Shown here: positions 1 through 9,114 of the stretch, one piece after another
Layout of the letters: each line of letters begins with the position of its first letter
Position numbering within the stretch: position 1 is the first letter of the stretch
NCBI RefSeq assembly: GCF_016134045.1
Contig: NZ_CP065915.1
Span: 62,001-126,000, forward strand
Direction of reading: 5' to 3'
Origin: Pelagovum pacificum
GTDB taxonomy: Bacteria; Pseudomonadota; Alphaproteobacteria; Rhodobacterales; Rhodobacteraceae
DNA: 64,000 bases
Program-made: the position numbers and the translations under genes
The notes under the pieces: generated by a model
Database searches by the model: none
The model's input: the letters and a program-made list of their open reading frames with translations, nothing else
Told to the model about the DNA's origin: nothing

Positions 1-612
<612 letters not shown>

Positions 613-658
613 ACACCGCCTGTGCCTGCGGCCGCCGCCGCTATGGCACTAACTTCAA

Positions 659-702
659 CCCCGCCGGCGCCTTCAGCGGACCGGCGGGGCTTTTTCGTTT
701 TT
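659..702 (+). terminator. Rho-independent terminator after ccrM
   Basis: A CCCCGCCGG arm at 659-667 pairs with CCGGCGGGG at 681-689 and is followed by CTTTTTCGTTTTT. It lies 47 bases past the ccrM stop codon and would end ccrM transcription before the convergent alkB gene. Confidence 0.88.
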
Positions 703-762
703 GACCTCACGAATCCGTGATTGATCGTCACGTGAGGCGCTGCCCGGGCATCGAGCGTTGCG

Positions 763-777
763 TTAAGATCTTGTTAA
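763..777. promoter_or_regulatory. CtrA-like site (TTAA-N7-TTAA)
   Basis: TTAA at 763-766 and TTAA at 774-777 are separated by exactly seven bases. Read on the minus strand the site matches the alphaproteobacterial CtrA consensus TTAA-N7-TTAAC. It sits between the 3' ends of two convergent genes (ccrM and alkB), so it does not look like a promoter site. Matching the consensus is directly visible; CtrA binding is inference. Confidence 0.45.
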
Positions 778-785
778 TAAACGGA

Positions 786-809
786 AAATGTTTCGCGCGC
801 GAAACATTT
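786..809. repeat. Perfect 24-bp palindrome resembling parS half-sites
   Basis: The half-site AAATGTTTCGCG (786-797) is followed without spacer by its exact reverse complement (798-809). The core, TGTTTC-N6-GAAACA, uses the same half-sites as the ParB target parS (TGTTTC-N4-GAAACA) but with a 6-base centre (GCGCGC) instead of 4. Its last base overlaps the alkB stop codon. On the minus strand it could also form a hairpin followed by ATTTTCCGTTTATT and act as the alkB terminator. Which role is real cannot be decided from the sequence. Confidence 0.6.
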
Positions 810-1945
810 CAGCCGCGCGGCAGCGGCAGGGTGCCCCGTTTGTAGGGCTCCCAGTCGGTGATCTCCGGGTAATACATCTGCCGCCAGCGCCGCACTTTCG
901 GGTTCATGATCCGCCGCCAGACCGGCGGGATCATCGCGAACATCGCCATCAACGGATAGCCATAAGGCAGCTGCGGCGCGTCCGCCTCGGAGTAGCTCTG
1001 CAGCAGCGGGAACCGCCGGTCGGGCTTGTAATGGTGGTCGGAGTGGCGCTGCAGGTTGATGAGCAGCCAGTTCGTCGCCTTGTGGTTGGCGTTCCACGAA
1101 TGGCGCGGCATGACGTGCTCGTACCTGCCCTCGCCCAAGTGCTTCCGCGTCAGCCCGTAATGCTCGACATAGTTGGTCAGCTCCAGCGTCCAGATCGCGG
1201 TGCCGGCCTGCACGATGAACAGGAGCAGACCGACCCAGCCGCCAACGATCAGCGCCAGCAGCAGCGCCGCGCCCTGAAGCGCCCAGTAACGCCAGAACGG
1301 GTTCGACCGGTCGTGCCACGGCAACTTCTTGCGGGCCAGCATCGCCTTCTCCGCCCGGAAGGCGGAGACGAGCGACTGGTACAGCACGCGCGGATAGAAC
1401 CGGTGAAAGCCCTCGTTGTAACGCGCCGTCACCGGGTCGCGCGGCGTGCCGACGTGGCGGTGATGGACCAGCAGATGTTCGGAGCGGAAATGCGAATAGA
1501 GCACCATCGCCAGCAGCAGGTCGCCAAGCCACCGCTCCAGCCGGTTCCGCTGGTGGAGCAGCTCGTGCGAGTACACGATGCCGACAGTCCCGGTCAGCAC
1601 ACCGGTGCCGAAGAAGACCCAGAACTTCTCCCAGCCGGTCAGGTGCTCGGCGCGCGGCACGTAAGCCAGCAGCGAGAACAGCAGCAAGAACTGCACCGGC
1701 GCCCAGATCATGACGATCAGCCGATACCAGAACAGCTCGCGCTCCTCGGTCATCGGGTCGACGTTGTCCTCGTTCAGCCCGGTCAGGCTGTCGATCAGCG
1801 AAAACAGGTACCAGGTGCAGACCGGCGCGAGCGCAATGGTCCAGCCGCCGAAGACCGCCCCGATCCACGGCAGCGGCACGAGCGCGAGCGAGAGCCAGAA
1901 GGGCAGCGCGTTGGACAGCCGGGCAGGAACGGAAATGTCGGTCAT
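809..1945 (-). CDS. alkB: Alkane 1-monooxygenase (AlkB family)
   Basis: The 378-residue protein is an integral-membrane non-haem di-iron hydroxylase that would oxidise the terminal carbon of n-alkanes or related chains. It shows the family histidine boxes in order: HELLH near residue 127, HHRHVG near 165, a NYVEHYGL block near 275 and LQRHSDHH near 315, interleaved with hydrophobic membrane helices at about 10-60, 75-125 and 220-265. Length is close to that of classical AlkB (about 400). No rubredoxin or rubredoxin reductase gene lies beside it, so electron donors must be encoded elsewhere. It is a lone gene, convergent with ccrM. Substrate is inferred only from the family; a related fatty-acid or xylene-type hydroxylase is possible. 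Confidence 0.85.
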   Translation of the reverse strand: MTDISVPARLSNALPFWLSLALVPLPWIGAVFGGWTIALAPVCTWYLFSLIDSLTGLNEDNVDPMTEERELFWYRLIVMIWAPVQFLLLFSLLAYVPRAEHLTGWEKFWVFFGTGVLTGTVGIVYSHELLHQRNRLERWLGDLLLAMVLYSHFRSEHLLVHHRHVGTPRDPVTARYNEGFHRFYPRVLYQSLVSAFRAEKAMLARKKLPWHDRSNPFWRYWALQGAALLLALIVGGWVGLLLFIVQAGTAIWTLELTNYVEHYGLTRKHLGEGRYEHVMPRHSWNANHKATNWLLINLQRHSDHHYKPDRRFPLLQSYSEADAPQLPYGYPLMAMFAMIPPVWRRIMNPKVRRWRQMYYPEITDWEPYKRGTLPLPRG

Positions 1946-1997
1946 GGAACGGTCCGGTCAGTTGGCGACGGGACCTTAGACCGGACCCCGCAGCGCC

Positions 1998-3050
1998 TCA
2001 ATCGGTCAGTTCAGCGCGGGCGAGGTCGAAGACCTTGCGCATCACGGTCGGCAGGTCGGAGGGGCGGAAGTCGCCTTGTGCGATGAACATTCCGCGCTCG
2101 GGCACCGCGTCGACGGGCGCGCGCGCCACCCGGATCGCCAGTCGCAGATGGAAGTGCGTGAAGGTGTGTCGCGCCTCCGCGCCGGCATCCTGCCAGTCCG
2201 CGTCGAGCGGCGGTGCCGGCTCCGGGGCCTCGCCCCAGTCGCTGCCCGGCCAGCCCAACATGCCGCCGAGCAGCCCGCTGTCGGGCCGCCGCTCCAGCAG
2301 CCAAGCCCCGTCCTCCCGCCGCGCGACATAGGCGATGCCGAGCCGCACGGGCTTCGCCGCCTTCGGCAGCTTGCGCGGCAGCGTTGCGGCGATCCCGTCC
2401 GCTCGCGCGACGCAGGGCTCGCGCCACGGGCAGATGCCGCAGGCGGGCGAGCGGGGCGTGCAGATCGTCGCGCCGAGGTCCATCACCGCCTGCGCATAGT
2501 CGCCGGGCCTCTCTTCCGGCGTGTGTCCGGCGGCGAGCGCAGTGAGCTCGCCCTTGGCGGTCGGCAGCGGAGTCTCGACGGCATGAAGCCGCGCCATCAC
2601 CCGCTCGACGTTGCCGTCCACCACCGTGGCGGGGCGGTCGAAGGCGATCGCCGCGATCGCCGCCGCCGTGTAGGGCCCGATGCCGGGCAGGGCGCGCAGC
2701 CCCTCGACGCTGTCTGGAAAGGTGCCGCCATGCTCCGCCGCCACGACCCGCGCACACTTCAGCAGGTTGCGCGCGCGGGCGTAGTAGCCAAGGCCGGCCC
2801 ACGCGGCCATGACGTCGCCATCCTCGGCCGCTGCAAGGTCGGCGACGGTCGGCCAGCGTGTCGTGAAGGCGGCGAAGTAGGACTTCACCGCCGGCACGGT
2901 GGTCTGCTGCAACATGACCTCGGACAGCCAGACGCGGTAGGGGTCCGGCCGCTCGCCGGCGGCCCTCGCGGCGGGGCCGGTGCGCCACGGCAGGTCGCGC
3001 GCATGGACGTCGTACCAGCCGAGAAGTTCGTCGCTCAGAGAGTCACGCAT
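1998..3050 (-). CDS. mutY: A/G-specific adenine DNA glycosylase MutY
   Basis: MutY removes adenine mispaired with 8-oxoguanine and so prevents G:C to T:A mutations. The 350-residue protein has the catalytic Glu44 in SEVMLQQT, the helix-hairpin-helix LPGIGPYTAAAI, the essential Asp in VVDGNVERV, and four cysteines for a 4Fe-4S cluster spaced C-x6-C-x2-C-x5-C (CTPRSPACGICPWREPC). The last third is the NUDIX-like domain that reads 8-oxoguanine. All family features are intact. It is divergent from the DUF721 gene, whose start codon is about 65 bases away, so the two probably share a promoter region. Confidence 0.95.
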   Translation of the reverse strand: MRDSLSDELLGWYDVHARDLPWRTGPAARAAGERPDPYRVWLSEVMLQQTTVPAVKSYFAAFTTRWPTVADLAAAEDGDVMAAWAGLGYYARARNLLKCARVVAAEHGGTFPDSVEGLRALPGIGPYTAAAIAAIAFDRPATVVDGNVERVMARLHAVETPLPTAKGELTALAAGHTPEERPGDYAQAVMDLGATICTPRSPACGICPWREPCVARADGIAATLPRKLPKAAKPVRLGIAYVARREDGAWLLERRPDSGLLGGMLGWPGSDWGEAPEPAPPLDADWQDAGAEARHTFTHFHLRLAIRVARAPVDAVPERGMFIAQGDFRPSDLPTVMRKVFDLARAELTD

Positions 3051-3115
3051 TCTTTATGCCGCCCCGCTTTGTTCCTCTGGTCCCGCAGCGCGGATTCCCC
3101 CAGACTGACGCTGCC

Positions 3116-3667
3116 ATGACACAAGCGCGCCGATACAGCTCGACCAAGGGGTTTGCCCGTGCCGCCAGCCTGATGCAATCCCGCATCCGGACGGCCTCGG
3201 AATCCCGCGGCTTCGCGGTGTCGCGCCTGCTGACCCACTGGGCGGAAGTCGTCGGACCGGACACGGCCGCGATCTGCCGGCCGGTGAAGATCAACTTCGG
3301 CCGCGGCAAGGAGCTCGGCGCGACGCTCGTGGTGCTGACGACCGGGCCGCAGGCCCCGATGCTCGAGATGCAGAAGGACCGTATCCGCGAGAAGGTGAAC
3401 GCCTGCTACGGCTACGGCGCGATCAATCGGGTGCAGATCACGCAGACCGCGCCGACCGGCTTCGCCGAGGGGCAGGCGGTGTTCTCACCAGACCGGCGCA
3501 AGCGGGATGCCGAGCCCGATCCGGGCGCCGTGGCCTCCGCCCGGCAAAGCACCGACAGCATCGAGAGCGAGGAATTGCGCCTTGCACTCGAACGCCTTGG
3601 ATCCAATGTCATTGCGAGGCAGGCCAAAGGGCCGGACAGACGCCAGAACAGGAAAGACGAGACATGA
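3116..3667 (+). CDS. DUF721 (DciA-like) protein
   Basis: This 183-residue protein belongs to the DUF721 family, whose characterised members (DciA) help load the replicative helicase in bacteria lacking DnaC. The N-terminal half (ARAASLMQSRIRTASESRG, then LLTHWAEVVGPD) carries the family core; the C-terminal 60 residues are charged and look disordered. An in-frame ATG at 3056 exists, but the conserved domain begins just after the ATG at 3116, which I chose. The stop overlaps the start of the DsbA-like gene by 4 bases (ATGA), so the two are translationally coupled. A replication role is inferred from the family alone. Confidence 0.78.
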   Translation: MTQARRYSSTKGFARAASLMQSRIRTASESRGFAVSRLLTHWAEVVGPDTAAICRPVKINFGRGKELGATLVVLTTGPQAPMLEMQKDRIREKVNACYGYGAINRVQITQTAPTGFAEGQAVFSPDRRKRDAEPDPGAVASARQSTDSIESEELRLALERLGSNVIARQAKGPDRRQNRKDET

Positions 3668-4353
3668 ACAAGATCATCGCCATCGCCCTCCTTGCCGCCG
3701 TACTGGTCGGTGGGGGCTCGTGGGTCCTCTCCAAGGGCCTCGGCAACGACGACCCCCTTCTCGGCGCCGCCGTGGGCCAGGAATCCGCGGAAGAGGTCGA
3801 CGGGGCGGAGATCGACACCTCCAGCATCGTCGACATGAAGGTGGGCGAGGATGACGCCCCGGTGACGGTGGTGGAATACGCCTCCTTCACCTGCCCGCAC
3901 TGCCGGGACTTCCACAACGAGCTCTACCCCGAGATCAAGCAGGACTACATCGACAGCGGTGAGGTTCAGATGATCTACCGCGAAGTCTACTTCGACCCCT
4001 ACGGTCTCTGGGCCTCGATGGTCGCGCGCTGCGGCGGCGAGATGCGCTTCTTCGGCATCGCCAGCATGATCTACGAGCGCCAGCAGGAATGGACGCAAGG
4101 TGACACGCCGAACGCGATCGCCGAGAACCTGCGCACCATCGGCAAGACCGCCGGCCTGTCGGACGAGGACCTCGACGCCTGCCTCACCGATCCGGCAATG
4201 GCCCAGACGCTGGTGCAGTGGTACGAAGAGAACAAGGAAGAGGACAACGTGACCTCGACCCCGACCTTCTTCATCAATGGCGAGAAGTTCGAGGGCAACT
4301 GGTCCAGCGAGCTGGTCGACGCGATCGACGCCGCGGTCGGCGAAAACAACTGA
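3664..4353 (+). CDS. DsbA-family thiol:disulfide oxidoreductase
   Basis: The 229-residue exported protein has an N-terminal hydrophobic segment (residues 4-23) that acts as a signal or membrane anchor and a thioredoxin fold of the DsbA/DsbG type. The redox pair is C77-P-H-C80 in YASFTCPHCRDF, and the cis-proline loop is seen in TSTPTFFINGEKF. It would introduce or shuffle disulfides in the periplasm. It is coupled to the upstream DUF721 gene by a 4-base overlap, an arrangement without an obvious functional link. A strong terminator follows. The partner DsbB-type oxidase is not in the window. Confidence 0.88.
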   Translation: MNKIIAIALLAAVLVGGGSWVLSKGLGNDDPLLGAAVGQESAEEVDGAEIDTSSIVDMKVGEDDAPVTVVEYASFTCPHCRDFHNELYPEIKQDYIDSGEVQMIYREVYFDPYGLWASMVARCGGEMRFFGIASMIYERQQEWTQGDTPNAIAENLRTIGKTAGLSDEDLDACLTDPAMAQTLVQWYEENKEEDNVTSTPTFFINGEKFEGNWSSELVDAIDAAVGENN

Positions 4354-4378
4354 TCCCTAAGCTTTTCGGTAGACGTCA

Positions 4379-4403
4379 GGGCGGGGGAGACCCCGCCCTT
4401 TTT
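4379..4403 (+). terminator. Rho-independent terminator after the DsbA-like gene
   Basis: GGGCGGGG (4379-4386), a GAGA loop, CCCCGCCC (4391-4398) and five T residues form a textbook terminator for the DUF721-DsbA operon. Confidence 0.95.
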
Positions 4404-4439
4404 CGTAGGATGGGGCAGGCCCCATCCTGCCAGTTCCGC

Positions 4440-5426
4440 CTAGAGCCCGATCCGAGCGAGCGCTGCTTCCAGCGGTCCGTCGTCGCTCAGCGACAGGCGC
4501 ACGGGAAGGGTCAGCACCTTGCTGCGGAACGCGTCGGGCAGGCGTACGGCGTCTTTCTCCGTCGTCACCATCTGTGCATTGTGCCGCCGCGCGTCGGCCT
4601 CCAGCCGCGCCATCAGCGACGGCGTCAGCGGCTGGTGATCGGACAAGGGCTCTGCATGGATGATCCGCGCGCCGAGGCCCCGGAGCGTGTCGAAGAACTT
4701 CTCCGGGTGACCGATCCCCGCGAAAGCAAGCACGGGCAGATTGCCCCACGGCATTCCCGTGGCGAGTGGCGCGAGCTCTCCCCGGAGGCGGGGCAAGCCG
4801 TCCGGCACCTCCGCGCCCCAGGTTGCATCGAAGCGTGCCTGCGCCGCTGCGTTGCCTAGCGACAGCAGCAGGTCGGCGCGGGCGAGACCCGCCGCGACCG
4901 GCTCCCGCAGCGGGCCGGCGGGCAGGCAGCGGCCGTTACCGAACCCCCGCGCGGCATCGACCACGACGAGCGACAGGTCGCGCGCCACGGCGGGGTTCTG
5001 GTGGCCGTCGTCGAGCAGGATCGCTTCCGCCCCGGCCTCGATGGCGGCGCGCGCGCCCGCAGCGCGATCCTTCGCGATCCATGTCGGCGCGAAAGCGGCA
5101 ATCAGCAGTGGTTCGTCCCCGGTCTGCGCCGCGCCGTGGATGGCGGGGTCCACCCGCTCCGGCCCGGCCAGTGTGCCGCCGTAACCGCGCGTCACGACAT
5201 GGACCGCGATGTTGCGGGCGATCAGGCGCTCGGTCAGCGCGATCACCGTGGGCGTCTTGCCGGTGCCGCCGGCGTTCACGTTGCCGACGCAGATCACCGG
5301 CACGCGCATCGTCTCACCCGGCTGCGCAACCCGGCGGGCCGTCGCCCGCGCATAGAGCGCTCCGAGCGGGGAGAGCATTCGCGCCCGCAGCGACCCGCGG
5401 CGCGCCCAGAAGGCAGGTTCGCGCAT
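4440..5426 (-). CDS. lpxK: Tetraacyldisaccharide 4'-kinase LpxK
   Basis: LpxK phosphorylates the 4' position of the tetraacyldisaccharide precursor to give lipid IVA, at the inner membrane. The 328-residue protein matches the family length. A hydrophobic N-terminal helix (about 12-30) is followed by a Walker A motif GGTGKT (53-58) in [15 protein letters not shown], and [13 protein letters not shown] carries the catalytic Asp region. The frame extends upstream, but the ATG at 5426 begins the conserved MREPAFW start and lies 2 bases after the waaA stop, so the two genes form one operon. Lipid A kinase and Kdo transferase act in consecutive steps. Confidence 0.94.
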   Translation of the reverse strand: MREPAFWARRGSLRARMLSPLGALYARATARRVAQPGETMRVPVICVGNVNAGGTGKTPTVIALTERLIARNIAVHVVTRGYGGTLAGPERVDPAIHGAAQTGDEPLLIAAFAPTWIAKDRAAGARAAIEAGAEAILLDDGHQNPAVARDLSLVVVDAARGFGNGRCLPAGPLREPVAAGLARADLLLSLGNAAAQARFDATWGAEVPDGLPRLRGELAPLATGMPWGNLPVLAFAGIGHPEKFFDTLRGLGARIIHAEPLSDHQPLTPSLMARLEADARRHNAQMVTTEKDAVRLPDAFRSKVLTLPVRLSLSDDGPLEAALARIGL

Positions 5427-5428
5427 CG

Positions 5429-6598
5429 TCAGGCTCCTGCCGTGTCGAGCGTGTCGCGGATCAGCTCCATCACCCGGTTCGTCACGATCGCGCCGGAGGA
5501 AATCTCCTGCCAGGCGGCATGGGCGAGGGCAGCCGTCGAATCCGGGGCGAGCATTTCGACCACGCGCGCGCCGAGCTCCGCCGCGCTGGCCGCCTGTCGC
5601 GACGCGCCGGCGCGCTTTAGGCGGCGAAAGGCGGGCTCCCAGATGCCGGTGCTCGGCCCATGCAGCACGGCAGAGCCGAGCGCGGCCGGCTCCAGCGGGG
5701 AGCGGGTGCTGCCGCTGCCGACGGAGCCACCCATGAAGGTGATCGGCGCGAGGCGATACCATGTGCCGATCTCGTCCGGATCGTCGGCGATGATCGCCTT
5801 GCACTCCTCCGTCGGGTCAAACCCTTCGGATCGGAGTGCGGCGGGAAAACCGAGCGCATCCAGAAGCTCCGCCAGCGCGGGCCCGGATTCGGAGGTCTTG
5901 GGTCCCACGACCAGCAGCAGGCGGTGCGCGTGGCGGATCGCCTTGCGGTGCGCCTCGCCGATCAGGGGGATCTCTTCCGGCTCGACGCCCGGTGCGAACC
6001 AGACGGGCCGCCCGCCGAGCGTGGTCGCCAGCCCGGCGCGCAGACGCTCGTTGCCGGGCCGCGGGATCGCGCCCTCGTCCAGTACGCCGGAAAGTTCGAT
6101 CTTCGAGTCGTCGAGTCCGGCGCGACGCAGGCGGGCCACCGCTTCGGCATCGGCGGCGAGCACGTGGTGAAAGCCGCGCACCGAACTGCGGGGGCCGCCA
6201 CCGAGCCACGACTTCCGCATGGAGCCGAGCGCGGCGGCGTCGGCCTCGACCAGCAGGCGTGGGATATGGCGGTGGTCGGTCTCGTTCAGGACGGAGGACA
6301 GGAAGCGGCCGCGCATCCAGACCAGCAGCGACGGATCCCACTTGTCGAGGAACGCCCGCGCGCCTGCGGCACTGTCGGGCGGCGCGGCCACCTGCAGCGA
6401 CAGGTCCGGCATGTCCGGCCCGGAGCCGGTCACGATGAAGTCGAGGCCGTCATCCTCGGCCCGGAGGCGGCTCAGCAGGGCCGACAGCGCATCGACGTCC
6501 GTTTCGGGGGCACGGTGAATCCATACGAGATCACCGCCCGGCGGGCGGCGATAGGTGTCACCTGCGGGCCCGGTGGCCCGTTCGATGCCGTCCCCCAT
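5429..6598 (-). CDS. waaA: WaaA/KdtA-like Kdo transferase (divergent)
   Basis: WaaA adds Kdo to lipid IVA. The 389-residue protein has two Rossmann-type lobes; the C-terminal lobe carries the nucleotide-sugar signature [19 protein letters not shown], close to the usual GGHNPLEPAA. Two features are unusual: there is no hydrophobic N-terminal anchor, and the usual SVGE block with the catalytic Glu reads WIHRAPETD here. The start at 6598 was chosen because GGAGGGGAC lies directly upstream; the frame is open further up to 6745, but that part overlaps the DUF4170 gene and looks non-coding. Adjacency to lpxK supports the function; a related lipid A or LPS glycosyltransferase is the alternative. Confidence 0.78.
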   Translation of the reverse strand: MGDGIERATGPAGDTYRRPPGGDLVWIHRAPETDVDALSALLSRLRAEDDGLDFIVTGSGPDMPDLSLQVAAPPDSAAGARAFLDKWDPSLLVWMRGRFLSSVLNETDHRHIPRLLVEADAAALGSMRKSWLGGGPRSSVRGFHHVLAADAEAVARLRRAGLDDSKIELSGVLDEGAIPRPGNERLRAGLATTLGGRPVWFAPGVEPEEIPLIGEAHRKAIRHAHRLLLVVGPKTSESGPALAELLDALGFPAALRSEGFDPTEECKAIIADDPDEIGTWYRLAPITFMGGSVGSGSTRSPLEPAALGSAVLHGPSTGIWEPAFRRLKRAGASRQAASAAELGARVVEMLAPDSTAALAHAAWQEISSGAIVTNRVMELIRDTLDTAGA

Positions 6599-6620
6599 GT
6601 CCCCTCCAGAAGGTGCGCCG

Positions 6621-6866
6621 TCAGGGGTCCAGCTCCTCCGTCGGCGAGGCCTCACGTTCCTCATCGCGCAGCCTGTGGATGTGCGCGATGAAGTAGCGCA
6701 TGTGCGCGTTGTCGACGGTGCGCTGCGCCTCCGCCTTCCAGGCATTGTAGGCGGTCGCGTAGTCGGGGAACATGCCCACGATATGAATATCGTCCACGTC
6801 CTTGAACGCGTTCTTGGACGGATCGATGAGCTCTCCTCCGAAGACGAGATGCAGTCGTTGGGTCAT
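6621..6866 (-). CDS. DUF4170 protein
   Basis: This 81-residue soluble protein belongs to the DUF4170 family, a small family of unknown function found mainly in Alphaproteobacteria. It has no signal peptide or membrane segment; the sequence is compact (HLVFGGELIDP, then HIVGMFPDYATAYNAWKAEA). It lies 22 bases before the waaA-like gene and is likely co-transcribed with waaA-lpxK, which hints at a role linked to envelope lipid metabolism, though this is only context. Confidence 0.85.
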   Translation of the reverse strand: MTQRLHLVFGGELIDPSKNAFKDVDDIHIVGMFPDYATAYNAWKAEAQRTVDNAHMRYFIAHIHRLRDEEREASPTEELDP

Positions 6867-6926
6867 GCGGACCTCCTGTCTGGCAAGCGCGCGGCGAACT
6901 TACAGGGCGACGGGTTACCGTCAAGT

Positions 6927-7724
6927 TCACCGGGGACCCGGCACATCCAGCCGGGCGATGATTTCGGCGTGCGCGGCCGGCGCGGCGGCGATCATGCCGT
7001 CGATCTGCGGCGGAGCGCGATTGAAGATGGCCGGCCGGTCGTTGCGGTCGGTGACGATGCCGCCCGCTTCGGCAACGATGATGGCACCGGCGGCGACGTC
7101 CCATTCCCAGCTCGGGCGCAGCGTGACCATCGCGTCGAACCGTCCGGTCGCGGCGAGGCACAGCCGATAGGCGATGGAAGAGCGGAAGTGCCGCTCGCCC
7201 GGCGGGGTGCCGTCACGCCAGAACCGGCCGTCGAAGGCGGGGCGGTTGGCAAGCACGCGCATCGTCCCGTCCGACGGAGCGGCGACCGAGATCGGCGTGT
7301 CGTTGGAGAAGGCACCGCCGCCCTTGCGCGCCCAGTAGGTGATGCCCCGCACGGGGACGTGGACGACGCCGGCGATGACCTCTCCCGCCTCGGCGAGCGC
7401 GATGGAGATCGCCCAGTCCTTCTGACCGGCGATGAAGGCGCGGGTGCCGTCGATCGGGTCGACGATGAACTGCCGCGTGGTCGACAGCCGGTCGGTATCG
7501 TCCTCGGTCTCCTCCGACAGCCACCCGTGATCGGGCCGGGCGGTGAGCAGGCGGTCTTTCAGCATGCCGTCGACGGCCAGATCGGCCTCTGTCACCGGGC
7601 CGGCCTCGTCCGGCTTGTGCCAGACCTCCGCACCGTCGCGGGCATAGCGCAGCGCGATGTCGCCCGCGTCGCGGGCAGCCTGTTTCAGCAGCGCGAGATC
7701 GCTGTCGGGATCAGTCTCCGGCAA
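6927..7724 (-). CDS. cysQ: Inositol-monophosphatase-family phosphatase, CysQ-like
   Basis: The 265-residue protein has both metal-binding signatures of the lithium-sensitive phosphatase superfamily: DPIDGT at 89-94 and WEWDVAAG at 206-213, plus LSEET near 69-73. CysQ-type enzymes remove the 3' phosphate from PAP, a by-product of sulfation and sulfate assimilation. An inositol- or other sugar-phosphate phosphatase is possible since motifs do not settle the substrate. The start is a TTG at 7724 inside the end of pmbA (14-base overlap), preceded by AAGGG; no ATG or GTG start is available at that position. It is probably translationally coupled to pmbA. Confidence 0.82.
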   Translation of the reverse strand: MPETDPDSDLALLKQAARDAGDIALRYARDGAEVWHKPDEAGPVTEADLAVDGMLKDRLLTARPDHGWLSEETEDDTDRLSTTRQFIVDPIDGTRAFIAGQKDWAISIALAEAGEVIAGVVHVPVRGITYWARKGGGAFSNDTPISVAAPSDGTMRVLANRPAFDGRFWRDGTPPGERHFRSSIAYRLCLAATGRFDAMVTLRPSWEWDVAAGAIIVAEAGGIVTDRNDRPAIFNRAPPQIDGMIAAAPAAHAEIIARLDVPGPR

Positions 7725-9057
7725 GCGTGAGCCCTTCGACCAGCAGCGACGGCACCACCGTCGAGAGGTGCTCCCGCGCGTCGTTCGCCGGCGTCATGTT
7801 GCGGAACATCTCGAGCAGGTTGCCGGCGATCGTGATCTCGTTCACCGGATAGGCGAGCTCTCCGTTCTCGACCCAGAAGCCGGACGCGCCGCGCGAATAG
7901 TCGCCAGTATTGGGATTTATAGTCGAGCCGATCATCGACGTGACGAGCAGGCCGGTTCCCATGTCCTTCATCAGCTCTTCGCGGCTCTTGTCGCCCTGCG
8001 TGAGTGCGAGGTTCGAGGTGCCGGGCGAGGGCGGCGCACCGGGGCTGCGCCCGGCGTTCGCGGTGCTCTCCAGCCCCAGCTTCCGGGCGGTGGCGAGGTC
8101 GAGCACCCAGCCGGTCAGAACGCCCTTGTCGATGAGCGCGCGTTTCGCGGTCGGCAGGCCCTCGGCGTCGAACAGGCGGGAGCTGCCGGTGCGGACGCGG
8201 TGCGGGTTCTCGATGATGGACAGGCCTTCGGGAAGGATCGTTTGCCCGAGCGCGTTGCGCAGGAAGCTCGCGCCGCGGGCGATGGCGGCGCCGTTGATCG
8301 CGCCGACAAGGTGGCCGACGAGGCTGCTTGCGACCCGTTCGTCGTAGATCACCGGGTAGGCGCCGGTCTTCGGTCGCCGCGCGCCGGACCGCGCCACCGC
8401 GCGTTCACCGGCGATGCGGCCGATCTCTTCGGCGTCCCGCAGGTCGGACTGGTAGATTCGGTTGTCCCACTCGTAGTCGCGCTCCATCTTCGTGCCTTCG
8501 CCGCTGATCGCGACGCAGCTGAGCGAGCGGCTGGAGCGGTTGTAGCCTGCGGTGAAGCCGTTCGTCGCGGCAAGGTGGATGCGCCGCCGCCCGTACCCGG
8601 CAGAGCCGCCGATGGTGCGGGTCACGCCCTCGACCGACAGCGCGGCGGCTTCGGCGCGGCGGGCGTCCTCTTCCAGGGCAGCGGGATCGGGTTCGTCGCT
8701 CGGGTCGAACAGGTCGAGCTTCGTGGTGTCGGTATCGGTGGCGAGCTGGTCGGGGCTGGCGAGGCCGATCCACGGATCGTCCGGGGCCTCTCGCGCCATG
8801 GCGACGGCGCGGGCGGCCATCTCGGCGATGACGTCGGCACTGGTGTCGGAGGCGGAGACGCTGGCCTGCTTCTGGCCGATCAGCACGCGGAGGCCGATCT
8901 CGACCCCTTCGGAGCGCTGCGCCTCTTCCAGAGAGCCCCCGCGCGTGTCGATGGAGACGTGGGTGCCGTCGACCGCGACGGCGTCGGCGGCGTCCGCCCC
9001 GGCCGATTTCGCGGCGGAGAGGATCTGGTCAGCGAGCGCGGCGAGGTCTGTGGTCAT
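7711..9057 (-). CDS. pmbA: TldE/PmbA metalloprotease subunit
   Basis: The 448-residue protein belongs to the TldD/PmbA (TldE) family. TldE is the non-catalytic partner of the zinc protease TldD; together they degrade unfolded or post-translationally modified peptides in the cytoplasm. Family features include TRGGSLEEAQRSEGVEIG in the N-terminal domain, GAINGAAIARGASFL in the middle and NPNTGDYSRGASGFWVENG in the C-terminal domain. As expected for TldE, no HExxxH zinc motif is present. No tldD gene is in this window. It overlaps the CysQ-like gene by 14 bases. Confidence 0.93.
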   Translation of the reverse strand: MTTDLAALADQILSAAKSAGADAADAVAVDGTHVSIDTRGGSLEEAQRSEGVEIGLRVLIGQKQASVSASDTSADVIAEMAARAVAMAREAPDDPWIGLASPDQLATDTDTTKLDLFDPSDEPDPAALEEDARRAEAAALSVEGVTRTIGGSAGYGRRRIHLAATNGFTAGYNRSSRSLSCVAISGEGTKMERDYEWDNRIYQSDLRDAEEIGRIAGERAVARSGARRPKTGAYPVIYDERVASSLVGHLVGAINGAAIARGASFLRNALGQTILPEGLSIIENPHRVRTGSSRLFDAEGLPTAKRALIDKGVLTGWVLDLATARKLGLESTANAGRSPGAPPSPGTSNLALTQGDKSREELMKDMGTGLLVTSMIGSTINPNTGDYSRGASGFWVENGELAYPVNEITIAGNLLEMFRNMTPANDAREHLSTVVPSLLVEGLTLAGD

Positions 9058-9114
9058 TCGGTTCCCTCCGGACAGGTCTGCCCGGAGGTAGTCCCCGCCG
9101 CGCCCGGCTGCAAG

